Source: Paragonimus skrjabini miyazakii (Eukaryota; Platyhelminthes; Trematoda; Plagiorchiida; Troglotrematidae). From it: a DNA stretch of 64,000 bases. The notes beneath the pieces are model-generated. The model was not told the DNA's origin. It worked only from the letters and a program-made list of their open reading frames with translations, and searched no databases. Numbering within the stretch: position 1 is the stretch's first letter; each line of letters starts with the position of its first letter. A program made the translations under genes and the position numbers. The stretch is taken from positions 1,825 to 65,824 of the forward strand of contig JTDE01002185.1 of NCBI GenBank assembly GCA_014338405.1. Reading direction: 5' to 3'. Below are positions 23,701 through 35,700 of the stretch, piece after piece.

Positions 23701-26700
23701 GGTAGCGGGAACGTAATTCAAAGTACGGAACAATCACGTGTGATCATATAAAGGCGTCGTAATCTGTAAGATCCCGGCAGAGCCTGAAACCCAAAAATTA
23801 GACAAGCCATGTTCAACAAATTTGCATGAAACGTCACCCTCAAGTAGTACAGATAATAGCTGTGATAACAAAACAGTGTGCATGAATAAAGTAGACAGAT
23901 AGAAAAGGAAACACTTACCCTAGCCATTGACCCGTATCCTGGACATGGATTAGTTCCCGCAAACGATGCCGGTGACACGTTGCTGGAAATGACCGAGCGT
24001 GACGTAAACGGCTCTTCTTGACAAGTGGTTAGTGGTCGAGAAGGAGTATTCGGTCCCAGTGGATACGCCCGTAGTCCCGTATCGCAGACTACGCCAGGCA
24101 TTGCTTTGACGAACTGTCTAAGCGGAGGCAAGTCATGCCGAAATTGCTCCGAGTCGGAAGGAATGAGACCTGGAAGTAGATAGAAGTTATGCACAAGATT
24201 GGTTAGCAGTTAGTGCATTAACATCTCATACTGATATGGTAAAAAGAAATTAGACATGGTTCTAACTAACGTGTTCATGTTCGGAACGAGACGTGGTTCG
24301 ACATCGGACTATTATCAAATAATTATGAAGAGTATGTTTAGACGGAGTACTAATCCACAAGACGATATAAGATGGAGGTGTCATTGTAAACTTCTTCAAC
24401 GAACAACAGACATCCTATCTTTGTCCATAAATCCGATCCATCGATTAATAATTTTATGATAGCACCAGTCAAACCATATGTATTCACTCACAGGCGTTTT
24501 AGTATATGTTGGTATGTGCATGCACATATGCATGCACATTACGCACAAAATTGATGAGAGTGTGAATTGCATATGCACGCGGATAGCCATGGAAGTGCTA
24601 ATGATCGGACGGCCAGTACAGCGAGTCACCAAAGATGTGTGCGAGGCGCGCATGCACGCACACGTTTAGCAAACACAAATACGCATGCATGCAAAAGATC
24701 GATCGACATGCGCAGCTGACGATGGGTGCGTGCACTTCAACAGATCGCGATGGACAATGGACACCACCATCACATACAAATAGAGGCAGACGTGAGCACT
24801 TTGAGCTCGTATGCGTGTCCTGAGGATCGAAGAATATCGAGAGAGCTAAGATGTGCAGCGCGCTAACATGAAACGGGTGAGCGTGTGTATGTATTCATGT
24901 GCTTCAAGTGCACAAAAATTGCTGGCGCATGAGCATGGTTAATGAGCACTGTTTGTGCTGCGTTCGATGTCACTCCTCGCAGTGTCATGGCAAACGAAAA
25001 ATTTGTCCAGTTCATCCCCAAATCAACACGCGAGGGGCATATTTGTTTGAATTTGCGGGGAAACGATTCATCATTTGTGAAAGACATTGAGAACGTGACG
25101 AAAACTACTACAGCGGAATAGACAAAAGCACGTGCAAACAAAATGTAACCAGTATTGACGCCAAAATACAACGAGCGTGTCTAGCATGTCAGTAGTTGTC
25201 AGAACAGACCAAGATCGATCGGAATGGTTAATGGAAAATAGAAACCTAATCACACGGAACGCTGAACGAATCGGGTATAAATCTGTTAGGTCACTAACAA
25301 TCCGTCATCAAACAGTCACAGGAGGGCTATAAAAACAATTATCATCTAGTAGTAGTTGTCACCTGTCAGATGACGAAAAAGGACAACCGCATCATGCGTC
25401 TGAAACACTACGGAACTAATCAATGCGTCACAGTCAAGAAAAAAAGCGAACTGATTATAATCAATCAGGTTGTTAATCTCCGTTTCCAATTTTCCTTACT
25501 GAAGTCAGATCACGAGACCAAGCCGAAGTTGATAGGCGGCTCAGTGTTAGTCATTTGGTTCAGCAGAGATTTTATACAAAAATCGGGAGTGTGCAGGCGT
25601 ACGATAAATCCAGTTATCACAACTAGACAAATCGGGAAACAAATGTTGTGGAAAGCGTTCCATCTTCTGTCGGACCGAAATGTAGCACAGCGATGAACAT
25701 CACTCATGAACGTAAAGGAAATAACACTTCCAATGCCCTATTTACTCCCTTTGATAATTGGCCAATTAGAACAGCATCGTAACAATATCGAGCATACAGT
25801 GAACGTGACACGAATTCTGCTTCACGGTCTACGCCGTCAGAAGCCTCCGTCCTGAAATCAGGATGTGTTGCTTTCAAAAACACAAACTGCAACATACGCT
25901 TATTTATTTTAAGTTGTTCTAACCACTGTGTCAGCCACTTCCACAGAACTGGTAACTTTTGTGTTCAACACAGTCAATATCACGTAATATTTATGCTCTC
26001 ATTGTGGATGACAAAAACTTCAGTTATCAGTGTACTGAGCTACCAATGATTTGCTATAGTTGAACGCGACCTAACATGTACCTGGAGTTGACAACTGACA
26101 CAGTGATTCATTCGGGTTACAACAGCCTCAACTGCGTTATACCTGACTGTGGGTATCGTGTGATGAATAAAGTCTAGCGTTCAATATCACACATATCAAC
26201 AGTGAACATATTGTGTCTGGAAACCCGACTGCGACAGAACGATCGCACCTGCGATCTTCACGTTGCTTGAACCAAAACGGGAAAGTAGCCACAAACACTC
26301 ACCGTAAACACGATTACGCTTCGGGTTGTAGCTCAAACACACAAATGCAACCGCGCCGGCCGGCAGTGGAGTGGGCAGCGTGCTGGGAGGAGGCGAAAGG
26401 ATACCGAGTGTAAGAGCCGTTGGACTTACGGATGGAGAAGAAAGAGCAGAAACCAGAGAACAGGCTTCCTCCGGAATCTGTCAGCACAAAAGAATGTTGT
26501 TTGCAGTGAACAGAGGTAAAATAGGTTAAACCAAAGTGCATTATTTTTAATCAAGTATTGTGTCACAGCGGAGCCGTGAAGTAAGCCGATCTACATACTA
26601 AAATCGAACGTGTTTAGTGTTTCGTGACTCGCAGTCCTGATATGACCGAACGTTGTGTTTTTGCTATCAATGTTTGCTTGTAGATCGTAGATAGCACACG

Positions 26701-29700
26701 CACTTGGAAGCACCCGTACCTCTAGACAGAAAAATGAACAGAAACGTTGGCTATGACCCCTGTGCAAAAATAAACACGTCTAACTTGTAGCCAGTATTGA
26801 TCAGCACAGGTTTACTTTGTACATACTTTTAAGTATTGACACATGAATACAAAGTGACTGGACGCAAATCACTAATATGAATGCCGTCGGGTATACACCA
26901 AAACATGCTTATTTACCGGCGATATAAACCAGTATACGATTCGTACTAGAAAAGTATTCCAAGAAAGCATCCGATAAGTATCAGCCAAACCTAATCGTGT
27001 GATAGTGAAACTGCCCTAACGACCGCAGGAGATTGCAAAAACCACAAAAGTAATAACACCAATGGTCAACTGTTCGAATTAGCTGTGACAGATCAAGGAC
27101 GTTTGGTGTGAGAGCTGGCAAAAAATTGCTGTACAAGTATATTCGCAAGAAACCACAACCACTAGCTTTGACTAGGTAGTCTATCGTCAACCAAACAGTG
27201 CTCTAACATTTTCTCGAAATCTAAAATATGCTCATAGTTAAGTCAGCCATATCCCAACATATGCCCACCAGTAAAATGAGCTGTACGGAGTGACGAATTA
27301 CGTAACGCTATCACCTGAGTAAAACAACTCACTTTTTGAACGAAAAACGTTGAATGGAGAGCGTCCCGATGGTTTTCATTGTTAATGGGGTAATAAAACA
27401 AACCTACGCAATGATACCAAAGACACACAAGACGAACAAGATTCACCACTGTGGAGAGCTAAATCAATTCGCGACAAAAATGGTTTGGAAGACAGGGTTT
27501 AAATGAGTCGGAAAACCGGGGGTTCTGACGTTCTAAAAAATAACTTTCCACTAAACTTCTAAAGAACCAACACATGGATTCAATTCGAAAGGATACCTCT
27601 TTCCTTCCTCACTAAGTTTTCAAGCCAGTGAACCTGGTGCACCATAGTGAACCAGATTAATGAAACAGATTGTAAGGTCCGAGTTGACGGTACTGGAGTA
27701 AACTCGATTTGGAAATTAAATTCGCTGGAGTAATGCATGAAAGTCATTTTGAAATCAAAGCTTGTTTATCAGCAAGTGATGACAGATGAAAACAGTGTTT
27801 CAATTATATCGTAAAAACAAAAGTGTGAAACAGTAGCGATATACATTTTGTAAAATTCATGTCCATTAATCAGAAAACAACGCAAATTTTAAGCATACAA
27901 CAGATGTAGCAAGAAAATAAATGTTGAGAGCAAAGCACAAGTTCCCATCATGTGTGTGGAGAAAGAGAGGTATGTAAAATGTGAATGTGTCCATAACTTT
28001 CTTATCAAGTTGTAAGTTGAAACGAAAAAGCATTCAGTTCTGAGTATAGAAGCATGGTAACAAAATTCACAAATATACACATGCTTATTGACATGTACAC
28101 AGAACCTTATTGGAATGTGAGAAGCAGACTGTCAATCCTATTCGCCAGATAAATCCAGTCAACCAATATGTAATAGCTTTGCACGCACATGGGAGGCAGA
28201 ACGCAACGAAGGGAGCGTAGAATATGATGGACAAGCTACGGGAAGTGAGCCGTAACTGAATACGGCAAACGGTAATCATACAGTCCAGGCACACACCCCG
28301 ATCGATCGCCGGTGGTATGACCTTAAATATGGACCTATGTTGCCTTTGATCCTTTGTCATACCAGTCGAAACGGTGAAATTATAAGACAAAATCCTCTCA
28401 AAAGTATACGCATCGGATCGGATACGGTAACAGAGCTACAGTACCCTGTTACGAAGGCTGACTTAATTACAGCTAAAGAACACAAACATGTGCCAACATT
28501 GACTACTGGATCACCTGGACCTGGGCATCTTCAAAGTGAAAAGTGAAACAACGCCAATAAGTATGAGCACAGATTACGTGCAGCTTTTTCTCAAGCCAAA
28601 ACATAATTCCAAGACCCTTAGCATTCAACCAAACTTGACTCTGGTTCATGCTCGTTATAAATAACGAGCATGAACCAGAGTCAAGTTTGGTTATAGTGTA
28701 ATCAACCAATTTTGAACCGTTACAGGTAAAACAGAGTGATCACAGAGACATGACCCACTGTCAGACTGATCGCATGACTTCATATGAAAACCGATGGTTG
28801 TCGAACAGCAACCAGCGGACAGGGACGTCCTTAGTGACTAACAAATGCAAATATTAGTGTTACTTTGAAGATGGTACACATTAATAGATCCATGTGAAGT
28901 CATCGACTGATCTTCAGAAGCTGGACTAGACATTAATGCACTTGTTAGAGTTGAAAGAATTTCTCAAAGTGCAAATCAATTATGAATATGACGTTACGAA
29001 ATTTCATTAGTGGTTCGGAGGACGAGACTTTACTAGTGGAGATACGCATGTCGGATGCCTTCACAGTTCCAAAGCCAACAACATCCCTTACCAAAAATAC
29101 TTGTGTTATTTTAGGGATAACTGGCTAGAGGTACAACATCAAGAGCTGTCTTGACTTGCACAGAACACAGGTTTAACATCCGGATATGTCCAATGTGAGA
29201 CAACTCACCAGAGCTTGTTGTAACTGTGTCTTCGGTAGCTGAATTCAAGTGCAGACCTGATGTACATATTCTGGACATCAAGCCGAGTGCTCAGACAACC
29301 TGATTATTAGAAGCAATAAAGTAGAATGAAGCTGCTCTCCATTTCTCACTGGTGAGACTAGCTGACTGTCATCTGTTGTATGTTTGGGATATAGTGATTG
29401 AGTTCCTACTCCGCTCTGATATTCTTTTGTGCAATCCTCCTACCGTTTGCCCTCTGAAACTGCAATAATCTCCCGAATTGGTTTTAGTTTCTAAAACGTT
29501 CAATATAAATTCAGATGTACATAATTCTCCTCAGCTTTCTCCAACTCCAGTCAAGTTAACTCGGGTTCAGATATATAACCATTAGAAAAAAAATGAGTTC
29601 TCAATAAGTACGACCTTAGTAAACTACGTCACGGTGGTGTGTGAAGCAAGTGTTTATAAGTGGGTTGAATCCCGCTGGGTTCAACAAATTTGACAGTGAC

Positions 29701-32700
29701 TCAAAACCACATCACTAAACGGTGCTATTCTTCAAAGTACACGAAGCAGGTTCAAGTAGCGCGGTAAAAATGTGTTGATAAATAAGATACTAATCAGATA
29801 ATTTGCCCACGACTCAAATCATCTGACACAGACAAACCGAAAAAGTACCAAAATACTGCCTTCGTACACAATGCGAACGTTTCGATAGCGTGAAAGTAAT
29901 CTGTCCAAATGAAACCAACACTTACAGCAGTATCCTATAACCTAAATTACTACCAAGGATTAGAAGCATGAAGGACATCATGAAAGCGACTACATAATCC
30001 AGGAAGTACAGTGTCAGTGGAACAACAAAACCCATATCCGGATGATATGAAATAACCCATCCGAGGTGTGGCTTCACAGCTGGCACTAGCCAAAGTCGAG
30101 CAACCACCTGGCCAACCAACTACAACCACACTACGTTGTCATTGGATAAGGTTATGTGCGCAGACCTTACCCCACTGTCGTCCGACTACAGCCCAGGGTC
30201 GTGCACACTTTCACACACAGAATGGACCTCATGTGCGCTCCTCCACATTCCGGCATTCGCGTGTGACTCGTCTCCAACATATGTGAGCCAATACGGCGCA
30301 ACCAGCCGAGCAACGGCGAAACAATTATTAGCTCACCATCTCAGCACGATCCCGTTCACAGACATTTTTTCTCGACATACATTTCTACAAGTAGTTCATT
30401 ACTTGTCCATTTTAGGCAATTACTTCTTCTTGTATTGATGAATATAATATAGGCACATAATACTTGCATTAGCCCCGCGTTCAATCCGAAAAGGACATGC
30501 ATCGATGAAAGACAGTAAAACGGATAAAATAGGCTGACAGAATATATGCGTATGTATACGCGCGACACATAATATATACGAGATAAAAACAACAGGAAAA
30601 ATCATAAGTGATCGACAAATGACCAAACTTACCGGTGCGTCGACTAGGACTCTAGCAAGCAAATGACCACCATTCATGTTGTTGGTGAGTCGTCGAACCA
30701 GAGCGCTCTCGTGATGGACATGAATGATAGAAAGTTGTACAGTGTGTCCCCAAAGCTGCATGTTCGGTTGACTAAAAGAGAGAGAACAGAGTAAGGAATG
30801 CAAAGGTCGCACAAAAACAGAAATTACGGTGATTAGGAAGGAGAGAGCGATAGATGCTAAACAATACTTGTCACAGTCTACAAAATACCGGACATTGGTA
30901 ACTATAGCAACGGACCACATAGAATCAGATAGTTAAACAGCGTATCACTATGCCTTCTGCGCTTTACTGTGCGATGTAAAACTTGATGAGACCAACTGAT
31001 GATTTGACAGTGAAAATGAAAAGCAGGCGCTAACAAACTGGGAGCAGTAGGTCGTGTTCATCTCACAAGCCAAGGGCATCGTAAACCATCGTAAACCTGG
31101 ACACGAAAGACAATCAGGTTCAGCAGTGTAGATGAGCTACACGTGAAACAAGAACAGTAAACGAAAAATGAGCGGCGAAGATATCAAAGAAGCCGTTTTA
31201 CTATTGTCTGCAACTCAGTCATTTGTTTTCAAGATGATAACGTTGATTCTTTCAGCTTAGATATGTGGGTTTATAAATTAATCAGTATCCACTTCTCCTC
31301 CTTCACTCTCAACTCAGACTTCTCTTTTCGTTACTGCACGCCAGATAGGTGAGTGATTTATTACTGTCATAGAATTCAAGTTGAACATCACCCACAATTG
31401 AACGCAGCTGTCGCATTCCCATAGACTTTCCAGTCGGCCCCTTTCGAACAGCAGAAGCAAGGACTCGAGTTTCACTCTCATTAGAGCTCGTCAGTAGTGC
31501 ACATCCTCGCCAATGCTGGGACTAGAACTCCGATCACGCTGTTCATGAGGCAACCGTGGTTACCACTGCGCCATTGACCTCATGTTAGGTACGGCCGAAT
31601 TATCATGTGAACGATCGATTGGAGTTAATAGACAGTAACTGTATCTCCTACCGAGACGATTGGGTAACCTGATCATTACTCATAAGCGAAAGTGGTTGAA
31701 CGTTCACATACGATAATTCGGTCGTGTCTAGCGTAAACAGATTCTTCTTATGCGATAGAACAAAGTTCTCACCAGACCCCACTTGTACTGGATCGGCAGA
31801 AAACTGTGAAAGTTCAAATACTGTCCAGTCCAAGTGTGTTTCCGGTCGACGGACCGCAGTACGCAATCATTGTTCTGGCGCTTCATGAGAATATCCAAAA
31901 ACGCCAGGGTTTCATGCTGTTCGTGCTCAATGATGAAGCTAATTTTGGAATCCAGCTTGTTCATTGAATCGAGCATACTCGCTGCCATTTCCTTGGTATC
32001 GGTAACTATCAAAACATCAACATCTCGCCGGTAGAAGTGATCCTGACTGATAACAGTGTCTGCGTTCTGTTCCAGGTGGGCAACGAAAATATCGGTTGGT
32101 GGCGGACCGAGTGCACTACCCATAGCAACACCATCGATTTGTGTACAGCCAGTTCCCTCGAAGTAGAACTTTACTTTCGCTGTGCATAGTAAGAAAAGGC
32201 GTTCCAGCTCAGACGTAGGCAATCCTATGTTCAACTGATGTGAGTCAATATACTGACAAATTATATTGATCGTCCGCATCAGAGGAACATTTATCAACAA
32301 AGAAGCAATGTCCAAACTGGTCATGTTTGTTGTTGCAGTCTAAAACATCGAGTAAATCGATTAGGTCAAGATAATCTCTTACAGTTTTCCGAACCATCGA
32401 TTGCCTTGCGAGCTAAAGAAGTTGGGCCAGCCACTGTGCCAACTTGTGTTGTGGTGAACTAGACACGGATAGTATTGACTTCAGTGGTACACCAACCTTA
32501 TGGAGTTTTGGCCAGCCATGCAGAATTAAAATAAACCCAAATAATAAGAACCGAGAGGACAGAGTAGAAAGAATCGATTATATGAAATCTTCGAAAGACT
32601 GCTCAAAACCAGGTAAAGCTGCATACGCAATGGCACGGGTAAACAGAGGGGTATAGTTTGAAAGTGAGAGAGCAGTTGAAAGACCGCTCGCTATCTTACG

Positions 32701-35700
32701 GTTTTCACTACCCTATTTCACGAACCGCACTTACGTCAAAAAAAACAGCAAGAAGAAGTTAACATTAACGCCATGAGCCCAATTACTCAAAGTTCACAAG
32801 TATGGGCTTGACGGGTCACAAAGCCCCCAGCCTAATGACGAACACGATTTATGGTTCTTAACATACCAGTAACTAAATGCACTTCCACATACCAGTTTCA
32901 CTGCTGTCCATCCCGTATCTTCCACCAGTACACTGCGGATAAGGGGACTAGATAGAGAGTATTTGACCTTATAAACTGTAAATTTGTCAAGGGGATCAAT
33001 CGTAGCCGTTGTGGATGAAAACAGAGTAACGCATGCTCACTGGCTACATTTAGATGGGACCATCGACCGCCAATTCTAAGGGCAGCCTTTCAGTCAATTA
33101 ACGTAGGAAAATGTCTTGCAAAATTATCCAGCAACTCAACAATAATTTGGTGGCTCCCAGATAGTCATGTGAACCAATCCACTAACTCACTGCAAATTGA
33201 GAGTGTGAAGCAGTATCCTCCGTACGCAACGTAAGTCAAACCACAAACGAAACAAGTCGAAATTTGAATCCAGATCATCATTTGTTCAGTTGACTGAGTT
33301 ATGGAAGCAATTCAGGGGATTACACAGTTGGGTTGTAATGATTCTAATAGCATTTTGGCAGAATTACCGCGTTCATGAAGTTTTTCGGATAAACCACTAG
33401 CACTTCAACTGTAAGTTACCAGAAAGTGGAGAAGTTTGTATTTCCACACTTTCCGAGGTCGAGTTGTGCTGATGGATAAAGACAAATAATAAGGTTTCAG
33501 GTACAACTGTATTTTGGCTCTAAAACTTTTACTGTATCGGCCGTAAAAAAATTTAATCAATAAAGCTCACGGTCAAATTTCTCATTGACGCCAGGGTTGC
33601 GAATTGAATCACACATCCTGATAAACCAAAATTGAAATGAGTATATGGTGTACTAGTGAACAGTAGGGAAGTTTGGGTTACACAAATTGAGTATCATTCA
33701 AAACTGATCGCAGCTGTCGCGTTCCCACAGCACTATACTCGACTTTTGTTATTGACCGGGATAGAAGAATTCCAGCCAAGTTTCCAGGAGGCAACCGTGT
33801 TAACTACTGGATCATTCAGCAAGGGAAAACGATAACTTCTGATAGTTCCCGGCCGTTTATGCCGTGGGAGGGGGTTGACTTGAAGGACCTCACCCCGAGT
33901 CTCTGACTCAAAAATATGACCTGCGAGATAACAGGATATAGGATTTTCTTGGCGGACCCTACCCGGAGCCAATGACTCAAGAGTCGGACTCACTTGGCAG
34001 TGAGGGGTTTGCCTAGTCCGAGGGCGCAGTGAATAAAACATTGATGTCTCATTCTGAGCACTGCTGCGCGCAGTGGATGTACTCGAAGCTACATCAGGCT
34101 TTTGGGAGATACCAAATGTTTTCCGACCGTATTGGATAATATGCCGGCGGTCACGGTCAACCGTTGAGCGATCGGAGTGCTCTTTGTTTTGAGGTTACCT
34201 TTTCTAACCCCCTTCTTCCTGATACGGAAGACAGCAGTGCCGCAACTATCAAAATAGTTCTGCCGTATGCTCATAAGATCGTGCCTCACTACCTAAGCAC
34301 TCCTACGCGGTCAGTAGTGCGACATACAACCTTATGAGTGTAACTGCTTTTCGTCTGACTGCTCCCCTTTGGCCTGTCTGACAAGGTTGCGCCTGGAAGG
34401 ACCGGAGTCCTAGTCAGTATAGCTCACCGGATCAAAACAGCACACAAGGCCGACCACCTCGCCAAGGCAGCATTATAGGTCGCGTTAGACACGACTGAAT
34501 TATCATATGTGAAAGCCTAACCACACGCTTGTGAAAAATGCTCAGATTGTCTGATTGCCTCAATAATAGATACAGTAACTGTCCTATTAACTCCAATCGA
34601 TTATACCACAGTTATATTGCACTCAGTTTTGCTGCTGGGATGAAATAGTACTTACCCATAAATTAATAAAACGTAACTCAAAAATTGTGTAAGGAAGCAC
34701 TAAATCAGGTTGGCGTGACAACGGTAATGATGGTAACAGAGTCAACATCTTTCAGGATTGTGAATGACAAGTCTTATTTCAGGATACATGCTAACAGATG
34801 GAAAAAGATACGTTCCAAGCAAGGAGATGATTTGTTAAGCAGTACATGTAGAAAGAACTATGGTCTTCTGTTGTACAGAATAAAAGACAAATTTAATAGA
34901 ATTACTACGAAAAAGAATAACTGCTCTTGAGTTTAGGCGGGTAACAGAAGAAAGTTGGCTACATCTGAGTGAACGAAATCGAAGATAACGATTGAGGTCT
35001 ATCGAAGAAAAGAGTGAGACTCACACATTATTGCGAAAAGTCAGGGACAAAAGCGCCTCTACAAAGTCGGCAACACAACCGTCGAAGAGTGATCTGCTGT
35101 ATCAACGTCGATGAAGTGTACAATACTATTTCACAAATATAAGATGAAACCTGTTCTAAGCACCTTCTTGTAATTAACTATTAATCTGTGATTTACAGTT
35201 CGGAAAAACGGTTTAAAGCGAGAAACATTGCTCCTTCCCAAGTGTGCACTATCAGGTGAACTTAATCCGGTCCAGAAGAGATGTGGTGTATTAAAATCTC
35301 TACGAGATAAAGCTAAGACGAGCATAGCTTGAAACGAAACCAGTATTTGCGTTGCAAGAGTTGGTTGCAGGTTATTGAGTAACAAATTGGCATACCATGG
35401 ATGAAAATAAATTTCTTAAACAATTAAAGAACATACCTCCGTATGCCTATCTGAAACGTTTACGACGTCCGAATTCTTAAAATCACCATTCCACCAGCTT
35501 CGGTGTAACCACCCATGTGTATACTGACAGAACAGCTTCAAAAAAGTAACTAATCAACAGTATTTGAGTTGATCAGTTTATTCAACAAGGTGTTAGTAAC
35601 AAAGACATCCACGCAATCCGTAGATGTGTCAAATAATGATTATTTGGGCAGCTACTGTAGGTTGGTTGTTGTCTTCAGTCATCAGAAATTGTCAATAAAA

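Larger units (their letters stand above)
19363..23918 (-). other. MED25 intron 12 (4.6 kb, with gap)
   Basis: GTAAGT...CAACAG. Holds a + strand open stretch (19450-19722), an (AATC)6 run (19817-19840), a 466-N gap flanked by (TA)n, a palindrome-rich TTATAACG segment (21570-21640), a SINE with a degenerate hammerhead (22374-22500) and an (AT)n run (23344-23370). The rest is unassigned. Confidence 0.65.

Noticed and set aside
34300..34325. GCACTACTGACC on the minus strand resembling the SINE hammerhead start
   Set aside because: No GAAA, no stem II and no cleavage triplet follow; at best a tiny fragment.
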